Assembly (NCBI GenBank): GCA_009930115.1
Contig: RZYY01000017.1
Span: 1-34,871, forward strand
DNA from: Sphingobacteriia bacterium
GTDB lineage: Bacteria; Bacteroidota; Bacteroidia; Bacteroidales; 4484-276
Reading direction: 5' to 3'
DNA length: 34,871 nucleotides
A program made the position numbers and the translations under genes. The notes beneath the pieces are model-generated. The model was given only the letters and a program-made list of their open reading frames with translations. It ran no database searches and was not told the DNA's origin. Below, one piece after another: positions 9,801-18,400 of this stretch; within the stretch, counting starts at the first letter, position 1, and the number at the start of each line of letters is the position of its first letter.

Positions 9801-9991
9801 TTTCCGACAAGGTTAACTGCCAAAAATGCCAGTAACAATTCGAACCAGGTAGCGTTGTAAACCCATACTTTTGATGCGTCCGAACCATAATCATTCTCGA
9901 TAAAGGTGGCAACTGCAATTGAGATTCCGAAAAAAGTCAGAAGAACAATTGTAAGTTGCATCGAAAAAAAAGACCTGAAAAAATTTTTCAT
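6854..9991 (-). CDS. ccsBA: Fused cytochrome c assembly protein CcsB-CcsA (ResB + CcsA)
   Basis: A 1045-residue membrane protein for System II cytochrome c maturation; it exports haem and attaches it to CXXCH motifs outside the membrane. The N-terminal ResB/CcsB half has helices near residues 10-30, 48-65 and 78-97, then MHIREGESSDVML and a large periplasmic domain, with another helix near 435. The C-terminal CcsA half starts around residue 740, has many helices and carries the tryptophan-rich haem motif SWGRYWGWDPKETWS near 930. HAPMSNGYESM and the later LHSYAGG contain conserved histidines. Single-chain CcsBA is known from Bacteroidota and Campylobacterota. The start is ATG at 9991. An upstream TATTTTTG -7 box (10098-10105) fits a promoter. 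porZ begins 75 bases upstream of its stop in window coordinates, that is, downstream in transcription. Confidence 0.93.
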   Translation of the reverse strand: MKNFFRSFFSMQLTIVLLTFFGISIAVATFIENDYGSDASKVWVYNATWFELLLAFLAVNLVGNLFEHKLWKRKRYLTFLMHVSFVIILVGAAITRFIGYEGTMHIREGESSDVMLSDATYITVEWNNHGNSEILHQKVLLSSAGWQASDLKLKKGKDKINIKTLAFVPDASAALTAVDDGEPIISLFALTNTSRETLMLRQGDSVQVEDVFIAFCELGNKPGISLSIENGRLFASATKDIYLSSMGSQQTDSLKAGSIFPFESMKFYTIENIKLVLQDFEPNGAIYPVPARNPSDGSGLDAVLLQIEHNQKTKKIAVWGKRGAVGEKTMVRNLDGGNLWLSFGSIPIKLPFSLYLNDFILDRYPGSNSPSSYKSEITLSDKEKNMTRDFSIYMNHILTHRGYRFYQSSYDTDEKGTILSVNHDAPGTFVTYSGYGMMTLAMILLLLSKNSRFNTLIKELGKIRKQKAFLGVAILLAMISKGVTATTPSTESDIVTETNFVKKDHADKFGRLIVLGITDRLEPMNSLNSKILRKISGKTRFLGMNPDQIILGIMVNPEKWQKIPIIKIKNKELRNVINISGSTAAFSDFFNPANQGEYLLSNYIEQAYRKNPFEQNQFDKDVISVDERLNIFFMLMNGNYLKLFPDINNPSARWYISNESVSGFPEEDSNFVKNIIPVYLESLETAIRTEKYDEADEFLEAIGMFQQKYAAGIIMPESKQNIEILYNKAGIFERLFRYYGLTGLILLVILFVNLVNPGFRIGLVKKLINSVLLLFFVFHTLGLIARWYISGHAPMSNGYESMIYIAWATMMAGFLFVRKSNVALAATSILASLTLFVAHLNWMNPEITNLVPVLKSVWLTVHVGVITASYGFLGLVMILGIINLIIMIFQTKNNHKRFSITIKEITLTSEMAMTVGLYMLTIGSFLGGIWANESWGRYWGWDPKETWSLVTIIVYTIVLHVGYIPGLKSLYLFNALSVVAFSSVMMTYFGVNYYLAGLHSYAGGDPVPVPMVVYYSVFTVILILVLASVNNQRIKSTASEGTDTD

Positions 9992-10097
9992 GAGAAACGG
10001 TAAAATTGATTTTTTAAAAAATATAAAAATCCGGTTAATACGCAGTATTCAAACAGTTAATTGATTAATCCGGCACACCATTATCTTTCATGTGAGG

Positions 10098-10105
10098 CAA
10101 AAATA
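10098..10105 (-). promoter_or_regulatory. Candidate -7 box for ccsBA
   Basis: On the minus strand this reads TATTTTTG, an exact match to the Bacteroidota -7 consensus TAnnTTTG. It would start transcription about 100 bases before the ccsBA ATG. No clear TTTG -33 element lies at the usual spacing, and such octamers also occur by chance in AT-rich DNA. Confidence 0.35.
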
Positions 10106-10224
10106 GCATAAAAACGAATTTTATTACTTAAATTAGTTTTTTAGAAAGCAGGTCAATTTGTCAGGCATCAAAAACTGGCACAAATTTTCGTATCAGCTTT
10201 CGCAAATAACTAAAAATTAATCGA

Positions 10225-10800
10225 ATGAACATAACCAGCGTTATATCTCATCCTGATTTGATTAATCGGATTGAAAAACTCGATAAGTCTTATCTGATGC
10301 TTTTTAAGAGTGGGTCGGAATTAAGTGAGTGTGCGCTCCGGAATATTTCGAAGGTGGAAAATGATGACATCAGCCTTTTTTTGGCAGATGTTTCCGAAGT
10401 AAGGGACATTCATGAAAAATACAGTGTTAAAACTGTACCTACTCTGCTTGCATTCGACAAGGGCGTATTTCAGAATGTTGTAAAAGGTTGCAATAATCCG
10501 GATTTTTACCGTTCATTTTTTGAGAATACGTTTTATGCTGCCGGCGAAGAGGATGAAAACACCCAGCCCTCTGTTACGGTATATACTGCACCTTCCTGTT
10601 CTTGGTGTAATACATTAAAGTCACATCTGCGCAAGAATAAAATCAGATTTACCGAAATTGATGTTTCAACTGACCCTTCACTTGCTGAAGATTTGGTGAG
10701 AAAAAGCGGTCAGCAGGGTGTTCCTCAGACAGAAATTAACGGTGAGATCATTGTTGGATTTGATAAAACAAGAATCAATAGATTATTAAATATTAATTAA
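10225..10800 (+). CDS. Two-domain redox protein: degenerate thioredoxin-like domain fused to glutaredoxin
   Basis: 191 residues with no signal peptide, so cytoplasmic. Residues 1-105 have a thioredoxin-like fold pattern: KYSVKTVPTLLAFDKG has the cis-proline (Pro72). The CXXC site is degenerate, however: SELSEC keeps only Cys36, where the second cysteine should be, and the attacking first Cys is replaced by Leu. Residues 115-191 are a glutaredoxin with a complete CSWC site (Cys125, Cys128), the TVYTAPSC start and the GVPQTEINGE loop near 165-174. The active chemistry therefore lies in the C-terminal domain; the N-terminal one may hold a partner or client. groES follows 21 bases downstream in the same operon. 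A weak promoter (TTTG at 10157 and an AT-rich -7 region near 10183) is possible. The domain call is firm; the client is unknown. Confidence 0.85.
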   Translation: MNITSVISHPDLINRIEKLDKSYLMLFKSGSELSECALRNISKVENDDISLFLADVSEVRDIHEKYSVKTVPTLLAFDKGVFQNVVKGCNNPDFYRSFFENTFYAAGEEDENTQPSVTVYTAPSCSWCNTLKSHLRKNKIRFTEIDVSTDPSLAEDLVRKSGQQGVPQTEINGEIIVGFDKTRINRLLNIN

Positions 10801-10806
10801 AAGTGT

Positions 10807-10813
10807 AAAGGAG
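10807..10813 (+). promoter_or_regulatory. Shine-Dalgarno-like site for groES
   Basis: AAAGGAG lies 8 bases before the groES ATG at 10822. Bacteroidota genes seldom use such sites, and the neighbouring starts in this window show none, so this strong match stands out and fixes the start codon. Confidence 0.6.
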
Positions 10814-10821
10814 AAATTACA

Positions 10822-11109
10822 ATGAAAGAACTTCAACCATTAAATCAAAATGTCATTCTCGACCTGGACGAAAGCAAAAAAGAACAACGTACTTCAGGTG
10901 GTATTATCATTCCTGATACAGCTAAAGAAAAACCCCAGATTGCGCGGGTAGTAGCTGTTGGAAATGTTGAGAATCCCGGAATTGCAGTTGGTGATCTGGT
11001 TATTTACAAGAAATATTCAGGAACTGAACTCGAATACGAAGGGCATAAATACCTTTTTATTCCCTATGCAGATCTTTTGGCCAAAATTGTTGAGACTGAA
11101 GAGATTTAA
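10822..11109 (+). CDS. groES: GroES-like co-chaperonin (orphan, no groEL nearby)
   Basis: 95 residues, the usual Cpn10 length. The mobile-loop region TSGGIIIPDTAKEKPQ, which contacts GroEL, is well kept, as are VVAVGNVENP, AVGDLVIYKKYSGTEL and the C-terminal DLLAKIVE. The N-terminal DRV of most GroES is NQNV here, and the usual RG before the VxAVG strand is IA, so it is a divergent copy. groEL does not follow; a hairpin and then ispG do. It is co-directional with the thioredoxin/glutaredoxin gene at 21 bases, with an unusual AAAGGAG ribosome site. It may be the only GroES of the genome or a second specialised one; the window cannot decide. Confidence 0.88.
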   Translation: MKELQPLNQNVILDLDESKKEQRTSGGIIIPDTAKEKPQIARVVAVGNVENPGIAVGDLVIYKKYSGTELEYEGHKYLFIPYADLLAKIVETEEI

Positions 11110-11197
11110 TCTGTTTTCTGGATTTTATTGTCCGGACAAGCTGTAAAAATTTTTGGCTTCTGCTGATTTCGAAGAGCATTTCGTTCATATTCCAAAA

Positions 11198-11277
11198 GAG
11201 GCTGTTCCAAAAGTCTGGGTTTAAACAAAACGTTCAAAACCCGAATAAAAGACTTTTGAGACAGCTTTTTCTTTTTT
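11198..11277 (+). terminator. Strong hairpin with T-tract after groES (possible IS-end-like repeat)
   Basis: Arms GCTGTTCCAAAAGTC (11201-11215) and GACTTTTGAGACAGC (11251-11265) pair at 13 of 15 positions. An inner GGGTTT (11217-11222) pairs with AAACCC (11237-11242). TTTTTCTTTTTT follows on the plus strand. This fits a Rho-independent terminator between groES and ispG. The ends also resemble terminal repeats of small insertion-derived elements common in Bacteroidota (recollection only), so a MITE-like origin is possible. Confidence 0.65.
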
Positions 11278-11361
11278 AGCAGATTCACTGATCTTGTCTT
11301 AAATTGTGATTCATAAACTATCCGTTCTTATTATCTTGTACTTTTGCTAAAAAGTTGTGCC

Positions 11362-13050
11362 GTGATAAATAGATTTATTACAAGAGAGATAAAAATTGGC
11401 GAAATTGGCATTGGCGGGGATAATCCTATCAGGATACAATCTATGACCAATACCAACACGATGGATGTCAATGCTACAGTGGAGCAGATTCTTCGGTTGA
11501 CTGATGCCGGGTGCGAAATAGTCAGACTGGCTGTACCGGGCATTCGGGAAGCACATAAGCTGGAGGAGATTAAAAATGAACTGATAAAATTACGATGTAA
11601 TGTTCCATTGATTGCCGATGTTCATTTCAATCCCGAGGCTGCCATAATTGCGGCTTCTCTGATTGAAAAAGTGCGTATTAATCCCGGGAATTACACCGAC
11701 AGAAACACTGGAAAGGTAAATTTTTCTGATGTTGAAATTCTTGCTTCAAAACAAAGAATAAAAGATCGGATGACTCCTCTCATTGAGGTATGCAGAAAAT
11801 ATGGCACTGCTCTTCGAATTGGTTCAAATCATGGTTCATTGTCCGAAAGAATTGTGTCGCAATATGGCAATACACCTGAAGGAATGGTTGAGTCTGCACT
11901 GGAGTTTGTTCGGGTTTGCCGCGAATTAAATTTTCACAATCTGGTGCTTTCGATGAAAGCAAGCAATGTACGCTTGATGGTTTACAGTAACCGGTTGCTT
12001 GTTAAGCAAATGCTGAATGAAAATATGGATTATCCGATACATCTCGGGGTTACCGAAGCGGGCAACAGTGCCGACGGACGTTTAAAATCGGCAATTGGTA
12101 TCGGGGCTCTTCTGGCCGACGGAATTGGAGATACCATCAGAGTTTCGCTTACCGAAGACCCCGTGAATGAAATTCCTGTAGCGCAAGAAATCATTAAATA
12201 TTTTGATAATGAATATTCTGTTGAGAAAATACCGGAAGTTGACCATTTTTTTAATTTACCGCACAGCTATCAACCCCGTTATTCTGATCGCTCAGTGCTG
12301 AACACTGGGGAAAAATCTCCACTTGTACTTGGGTCAAAAACTAACCCGGAAGAGCAAAAACCAGACATTGTAATGCCTGATGGTTTAGCCGGCAAAAATG
12401 TACTTTTTATCCATGGTAACAATGCTGTTAAAAATGATGGTCAGCCAAACAATCAGATAATTGTTTTTGAAGCCGTTAGGGAGCACGCATTATTTGAAAT
12501 TAAGGAATTTATCCGGCAGAATCTAAAGGCTGGCAGTGAGGCTCCGGTTATTTTAAGAAAAAAATATTCTGGAAAGAACTTTTTAATAAAGGCTGCTCTT
12601 GATTTTGGTCCGGTGTTTTTGGAAGGTTATGGAGATGGATTGTGGATAGAATATGAAAAAGAAACGGATGGCGAAAATTCAGTTACTTTATCTTTTCAGT
12701 TGTTGCAGGCTTCAGGTGCCAGGATAACAAAAACCGAATACATAGCTTGCCCTTCATGTGGCCGCACTTTATATGATATACAAGCCTCGCTCGAAAAAAT
12801 AAGAAAAAAAACAGGACATTTAAAAGGGCTGAAAATCGCAGTAATGGGTTGTATTGTGAATGGTCCCGGCGAAATGGCTGATGCTGATTATGGTTATATT
12901 GGGATGGGAGCAGGTAAAGTGGCACTTTTCAAAGGTAAATTGCTGATGAAAAAAGGTGTTCCTGAAGAGGAAGCAGTTGACCAACTGATTGGGATTATTA
13001 AAGAAAATGGTGATTGGTGTGACCCTCCGCAACAAGTTACTTCAGTATAA
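11362..13050 (+). CDS. ispG: (E)-4-hydroxy-3-methylbut-2-enyl diphosphate synthase, long three-domain form
   Basis: IspG (GcpE) converts MEcPP to HMBPP in the MEP isoprenoid pathway using a [4Fe-4S] cluster and ferredoxin or flavodoxin electrons. The N-terminal TIM barrel starts GGDNPIRIQSMTNTNT. A ~200-residue insert, typical of the Bacteroidota/Chlorobi/plant form, separates it from the C-terminal Fe-S domain. Cluster ligands in track numbering are Cys469 and Cys472 (CPSCG) and Cys503 (GCIVNGPGE). No ATG exists near the N-terminus. The track starts at TTG 11344; I prefer GTG 11362, giving MINRFITREIKIG, which fits family starts better. The stop overlaps the convergent T9SS gene by 14 bases. 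The function is sure; the start is not. Confidence 0.93.
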   Translation: MINRFITREIKIGEIGIGGDNPIRIQSMTNTNTMDVNATVEQILRLTDAGCEIVRLAVPGIREAHKLEEIKNELIKLRCNVPLIADVHFNPEAAIIAASLIEKVRINPGNYTDRNTGKVNFSDVEILASKQRIKDRMTPLIEVCRKYGTALRIGSNHGSLSERIVSQYGNTPEGMVESALEFVRVCRELNFHNLVLSMKASNVRLMVYSNRLLVKQMLNENMDYPIHLGVTEAGNSADGRLKSAIGIGALLADGIGDTIRVSLTEDPVNEIPVAQEIIKYFDNEYSVEKIPEVDHFFNLPHSYQPRYSDRSVLNTGEKSPLVLGSKTNPEEQKPDIVMPDGLAGKNVLFIHGNNAVKNDGQPNNQIIVFEAVREHALFEIKEFIRQNLKAGSEAPVILRKKYSGKNFLIKAALDFGPVFLEGYGDGLWIEYEKETDGENSVTLSFQLLQASGARITKTEYIACPSCGRTLYDIQASLEKIRKKTGHLKGLKIAVMGCIVNGPGEMADADYGYIGMGAGKVALFKGKLLMKKGVPEEEAVDQLIGIIKENGDWCDPPQQVTSV

Positions 13051-15253
13051 GTTTTTCATTATTAAGAAAAGTCCGGCCTTGAATTTTCAAAAAGTACAGC
13101 CCTTTACGCAAGTGACTAATATCAATGCTGCTTGTTCCTGTTAAGACTTCTTCCAAAACCGGGTTTCCGTAACCGTTAAATATGGTTATCCGATAATGCT
13201 CGTCAGGTGCAATCAGATGAATAACTCCGGAAGTTGGATTGGGAAAAATCTGTGGGTATTGCTCTTCGTTTAACAGGTTGGTTCCGGTTGGATTTAAAAC
13301 CAATCCGATGATTTTTGACAGACCATTTTCGGTGAAAGTGCCGTCAGAAGAAGGCATGGTCAGGTCATATTCAGCAATTAGATCAAATTCTTTTCCGGTG
13401 GCTGTTTTAAAAAGTTTGAAGGTAATCATCTCCCCTTCACTGAAACCAGTATTTTCTGAAGAAGTTGGATCATTACCAAATACCGTTATTCCGATAGTGG
13501 CTGCTTTTTGATTTATTTCTGCAAGCCCTGCGCAAATACCGTCGGGAGTGAAAGCCCCAATATAATCTCCAATTTCGAAAATATCCGAAATTGTGCCGGA
13601 GATAGCAAGAAGATGACTGGATGGTGCTACAACCGGATCAGGCCAGTAGGTGTTATTGAAGAATATGGCGTTTTTATTGCTCAGGTCGGATTTTTGGCTG
13701 TTACATTCAGGATAGGTTATGGTTGCACTTTGGCCTACTGCTACCATGTATGCTTTTCCGGGGACAAGGGTTTGCAGGGTATTGATCGACATTGACGGCC
13801 AGTAAATGTTGTTTCCGGCTATTTCTTTTACTACAATCAGACTATTTAGTACAGGATCGAAAAGCTGTTGAACAGAAACATTGCATTCGCTTTTTACAGG
13901 AATAATGTTCCAGGTAGGAACCAATGTTTTTGACATGCTGGTTAGCGGACAGCCGATTAATGGAAGTACGACATTCTGTGTGACTTTTATTTTGTATCCG
14001 TCGTTGACATTCCATAATCCGATGGTATTGATGTTTTGTGCGGGGAAATACATTTTTGTCAGGGTTTGCATGATTACCAGCTCGTTAACAATGGGGCTCA
14101 TGGTTTGTACCAGATTGTTGGACCTGGGTATATAATAACCTGATAGTCCGCTCCAGCCTTCAGGAATGAAAATTTCCTGTGTTTTATAACAATTCATTTC
14201 ATCTACTATGGACAGTCCTCCGCTGTACCATTTATTATCGCCAACGAGATATCCACCTGTCTGATAGTCAGGGTATGCAGGATATTCTTTCTGGTCACCG
14301 GTCCATGTAAATATTTTCCAATTCATTATTTCGCCATAGTCAAAGCCATCTTTTTCAATTGTGTAAATGTCATCGCCATTTGCCATTATGGGTGTGTTCG
14401 ATGTCCCGGTCCATTCTCCTGCACCTGCACAATGCAATTCGCCGTCGTCACCAACATAAAACACACCAATGTAATCGCCTTGCTGAAGTTGTATACCGCA
14501 AAGCGTTGGATTGGAGCTGCTAAAAATGGAAATTATATGCACCGATCCCGTATTCATGTAATTCCATCCGGGTGGAAGCCCAAAAGATTTTTGAATAAAT
14601 GAATAATCCTGACCGGAAATATTAGCGCTTAAATTTTCATAAACTCTGAATTCGGGTGTAAAGTTCCATGAGTCTGATATTGGTTTTAAGGTATCGCTAT
14701 AACAAGGTAAAACCTCTATTGAATAAACTCCTGTTTCACTTGTGGTTACTGTAATTCCGTTCTCAAAGATAACTTCAGTATTTGCAAGTGGTTCGCCTGT
14801 CTGACTATGCGTAAAGGTACCTGAAATAGTGAACACCTGTGTTGGTTCTCCCCAATAGTTTTGCTGGGTAAAATTTTTCTTTACATTGTAATAGGTTCGC
14901 TGTGGTGGGTCAAATTCATAAAAAGGATTGCAAAAGGAGGGTTCTGCAGTTCCGCTCCAGTTTTGCGGTACATCAAAAATATAGTAACCGTTTTCATTGG
15001 TTTGAGCCGATCCAATCCCACTGAAACTTACGGTTACGTCAGGGAAAGGAATAGTCATTGCTTCATTTTTGTAAACATATCCGGCAATTGACCACCAGAT
15101 ACCTTCATCGTTGAGCGTGGGGCAATCCTTAGAAAAGTAATCGGGTGACATTTCAGGACACACGATCGGATCATTATTTTCTGACGCCGAAGCGGTTTTT
15201 GCCCAAGACAATATAGCAAGAGGAATGATTATCAGAATGATTTTCAATTTCAT
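13037..15253 (-). CDS. T9SS-secreted multidomain protein with regulatory-like beta-sandwich domains
   Basis: 738 residues, exported. Signal peptide 1-23. Two CarboxypepD_reg/SdrD-B-like sandwiches follow at about 28-125 and 128-215 (IAGYVYKNEAM and ISGTFTHSQTGEPLANTEV). A module with GDYIGVFYVGDDGELHCAG (about 250) and a related one with GDYIGAFTPDGICAG (about 560) follow, each with a FDYGEIMNWKIF or FSEGEMITFKLF type segment. Between them lie two copies of a ~75-residue unit that includes LVIMQTLTKMYFP and LIVVKEIAGNNIYWP. The last ~75 residues are a T9SS type-A sorting domain (FPNPTSGVIHL to NEKLILK). No catalytic domain is recognised; surface adhesion or binding is possible (inference). 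A TACTTTTG box 61 bases upstream of the presumed leader may be its promoter. It is the last of the four-gene cargo cluster. Confidence 0.8.
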   Translation of the reverse strand: MKLKIILIIIPLAILSWAKTASASENNDPIVCPEMSPDYFSKDCPTLNDEGIWWSIAGYVYKNEAMTIPFPDVTVSFSGIGSAQTNENGYYIFDVPQNWSGTAEPSFCNPFYEFDPPQRTYYNVKKNFTQQNYWGEPTQVFTISGTFTHSQTGEPLANTEVIFENGITVTTSETGVYSIEVLPCYSDTLKPISDSWNFTPEFRVYENLSANISGQDYSFIQKSFGLPPGWNYMNTGSVHIISIFSSSNPTLCGIQLQQGDYIGVFYVGDDGELHCAGAGEWTGTSNTPIMANGDDIYTIEKDGFDYGEIMNWKIFTWTGDQKEYPAYPDYQTGGYLVGDNKWYSGGLSIVDEMNCYKTQEIFIPEGWSGLSGYYIPRSNNLVQTMSPIVNELVIMQTLTKMYFPAQNINTIGLWNVNDGYKIKVTQNVVLPLIGCPLTSMSKTLVPTWNIIPVKSECNVSVQQLFDPVLNSLIVVKEIAGNNIYWPSMSINTLQTLVPGKAYMVAVGQSATITYPECNSQKSDLSNKNAIFFNNTYWPDPVVAPSSHLLAISGTISDIFEIGDYIGAFTPDGICAGLAEINQKAATIGITVFGNDPTSSENTGFSEGEMITFKLFKTATGKEFDLIAEYDLTMPSSDGTFTENGLSKIIGLVLNPTGTNLLNEEQYPQIFPNPTSGVIHLIAPDEHYRITIFNGYGNPVLEEVLTGTSSIDISHLRKGLYFLKIQGRTFLNNEKLILK

Positions 15254-15320
15254 AGTGGTAATTATTATCTGTAAATATAAAACTGAATAGTAAACAATTG
15301 TAATTTATGTTTGTGCAAAA

Positions 15321-15328
15321 CAAAAGTA
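15321..15328 (-). promoter_or_regulatory. Candidate -7 box for the 738-residue T9SS cargo gene
   Basis: The minus strand reads TACTTTTG, an exact TAnnTTTG match, with a likely start point near 15314 and a ~60-base leader before the ATG at 15253. It lies downstream of the terminator of the preceding gene, so this gene may have its own transcript. The -33 element is not clear. Confidence 0.4.
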
Positions 15329-15360
15329 ATTAATTTTCAGCTCAAATACATTTTTTCCAA

Positions 15361-15403
15361 TAAAAAAAACGGCTGGAAAAAGTTTGAATTTTTCCAACCG
15401 TTT
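15361..15403 (-). terminator. Rho-independent terminator of the Asp-box T9SS gene
   Basis: Arms at 15367-15381 and 15389-15403 pair at 14 of 15 positions around a 7-base loop (GTTTGAA). On the minus strand a run of T follows (complement of 15362-15369). It lies 30 bases after the stop codon of the 15433-19002 gene, so that transcript probably ends here. Confidence 0.75.
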
Positions 15404-15432
15404 GTTATTTATGTATTTTTAGAAACCAGATA

Positions 15433-18400
15433 TTATTTCTGGAGAATAATTTTTTTACTAAAGAATACATCCACTCCGCTCAAACGAAGCAGATATGCAC
15501 CATCTTTATATGTATTAAGGTTAACCTCAATGGTTTTTGAGTTGTTAATGACAATATCCTTCATACTGAAAACTACTTCACCAAGCATATTGTTAATGGC
15601 TAGATTAACAGGATTTTTGCTGTAAGTTTTCAGTTCTATGATCAGATTTCCTTTTGTCGGATTTGGGAATAACTCGAGTGACCATTGGTCGGAAATATCA
15701 TAAATACCAGTACAGTCTTTAAATTCAATTATGATCTCATCTTCATCGGCACATCCATTAGGGTCGGTTACCTGCACCCAGAATGTTGCGATACCAATAC
15801 CCAATCCTGTAGTATCTACCAGGATAGTCTGAGTGGTTTCTCCGGTTGACCAGAGATAGGATGAACCAGGATTTCCGGCGTCAAGCAGTACTGTTTCGTT
15901 GGCACATACTTCCATATCTTCACCAAGATCAACTAACGGCAGAGGGAACATTGTTACTTCAAGTGGTTCAGAGGCTTCTCCGTTTCCGCATTCATTTACA
16001 CCGTAGACTGAGATGAAAGCATTGCCGATAAAATCTTCATCCCACGAAACTGTTCCGGTCAGCCAGGTTCCTTCAATAATCCCGGCATTTGATGGTTCAA
16101 GTATCCAAACATAAGAAGAGGCACCTGTGGCACCATTTATACTGTAAGTAGTCTGATAGGTGCCAAAACAAATTGTTGTATTTCCTTCGGGTAATGGAGC
16201 TTGTTCGGGAATAAAATTCACATTTACAGTAGTTTGACTACTTATAATGTTTTGTCCGTCATTTACTTCAACAAAGTAAATGGTTGTTCCGGTTGGTGTT
16301 GCGGTTGGGTCAGGCAAATTTGAAGTAAATCCGATTGGATCAGAAAACCAGTTATAGGTATAAGTGCCAGTGCCTCCTGAGGCTTCAGCCATAAGTTGAG
16401 TTGTTTCTCCTGAACACAGCGTTGATGGATCGGCTGTAACACTTACGGCAAGAGGAAGTAACGAACCAACATTGAGCGTTACCGGAACATCAAGAACCGG
16501 TATTTCCGGGTCATTGCTTTCAATTTTGATATTCCCGTAATAGGTACCTTCAATCAAATCTTCAGAGCTAAAATTGATCTCAATGATTTTATTGTTTCCG
16601 GGAGCAATGGTATCGGTTTCTCTTTGCACAAACATCCACCCGGAAACATTCACTGTATAATCTTCTGTTTCTCCATAACTCATATCAGCACAGGGATCGG
16701 TGGGAATGTTCTGCCATTCGGCTTTAACTCTCATACGTGTTTCTCCACTTTCCACACCGTCAGGAATAGTCAACTGAGCAGTATAAACGGTGTTATCATT
16801 TTCCAAATGGAATCCGTTGAGAACAATTTCTGATTCTTCAAAAGTTTCGTTTTTATCGAAATCCATCCAGATGGTGACCCATTGGTCACTATAACCTGTT
16901 TCCAATAATACATCGTAAGTTTCCCCGACGTTTACTTCTGTGCTCATTTGTGTAAAGTCGCCATAACCATTAGGACTACAACCGCTGTTGGTATTACTTA
17001 TATCGCCCATGGAGAAGCTGGTCAGACCATCCCCATACGAACAGTTGGCTGAAGGGATGCAATAATCTTTGGCATCACGGTTAGGTTGCGTTGAACCCGA
17101 AACCTCAAAAACCAGATCAAGTTCTCCTGTATTTTCGATGGTCAGATAACGAGTTGAAGTACTTTGAACAGCAATATTTTCGATAATTTCTTCAGGGTCA
17201 ACGGCGACGTGTGCATCGCCCCATTGCAATGATGATGCAGGGCCTGTTGATTCACCCTCAAGATGCATGGCAGTTACACGGTATTTGTAAATGCCATAGG
17301 CAGGTAAGTTGTCGGAATAGCTCAGTTCGGTAGTTGTGGCAATCTGAAAGTTATCGCGATAGATGATGAAATACTGGAATCCTGGTACATTTTCAAACTC
17401 CCACGAGAGATCAACCTGACCGGTTTCAAAAGTAAGCGCAGCAACCAGGTTTAATGGGCGTGGCAAATTGTTGGTTTCAAACGGAGAGACATAAGTCATG
17501 GCAACGCCTGAACGATTGTCAGTCCAGACCGGATAAACCTTTGAACCTCTTGAGGAAATTCCCAGGTAATCACCCATATATCCTCCGGCAAGCCCGCTGA
17601 TAGGAGCTGGTGTAAAATCCACATCACTTACCCGGAAATCTTCCCATGTTTCTCCTGCATCAAAAGAAACCGAGCACCAAACCTCGCATTTGTTGGCACT
17701 TACATTTCTGTCGTCGTAATAAATTACACTGAGTGTTCCTGTTTCGGGATCGCAACTAATCCATGGAAAATAGTGTTTTTTGCCAAGACCCGGAGTGTCC
17801 TGATTTACCCGTATCGGAGCAGACCAGTTTTGTCCCTGATCGGCCGATTTAATCATATAAACATCTACATCCTGCCCTGAGTTAATTCCGGGAACACCAA
17901 TATTTGCCCATACAATGTAAATGTTTCCGTTAAATTCTCCTCCGCTGATATCAACAGTCATTGAAGGGAATGAATTAACGCGGTGATTTTTGCCTGCTGT
18001 GGTAGTTCTTATACCACGAATATTTGAAATTATACGGGTAGCAGGTTCATAGGTAGCACCTCCGTCAAATGATCTGGTAAAACCAATCACTGATTCGTCA
18101 GAAGGCCAACTATCGTAAACAGCCCATGCAACATAGACTTCTCCGTTTGGTCCGGAATTGATATTTACTCCCTGATTATGGCTTCCTGCATTGATAGAAG
18201 CACTGATATTGGTTTTGCCGGTCCAGCTTACTCCGTCATTGGTCGAGCGCATGATCTCAATATCAGTATCGTTTGGTCCGTAAAAATCGGTCCAGGCATT
18301 GTAAAGATTACCTTCATAAGGGCTGGTTGGACTGTTGTCGATCCACAGGTGATTTTTGTCCAGTAATCCGCTAAAACTTGCATTGGCACACAAAACTGGT

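Noticed and set aside
11106-11288. Minus-strand 60-residue ORF between groES and ispG
   Set aside because: It spans the hairpin/terminator and has a low-complexity Lys-rich start; no support as a gene.
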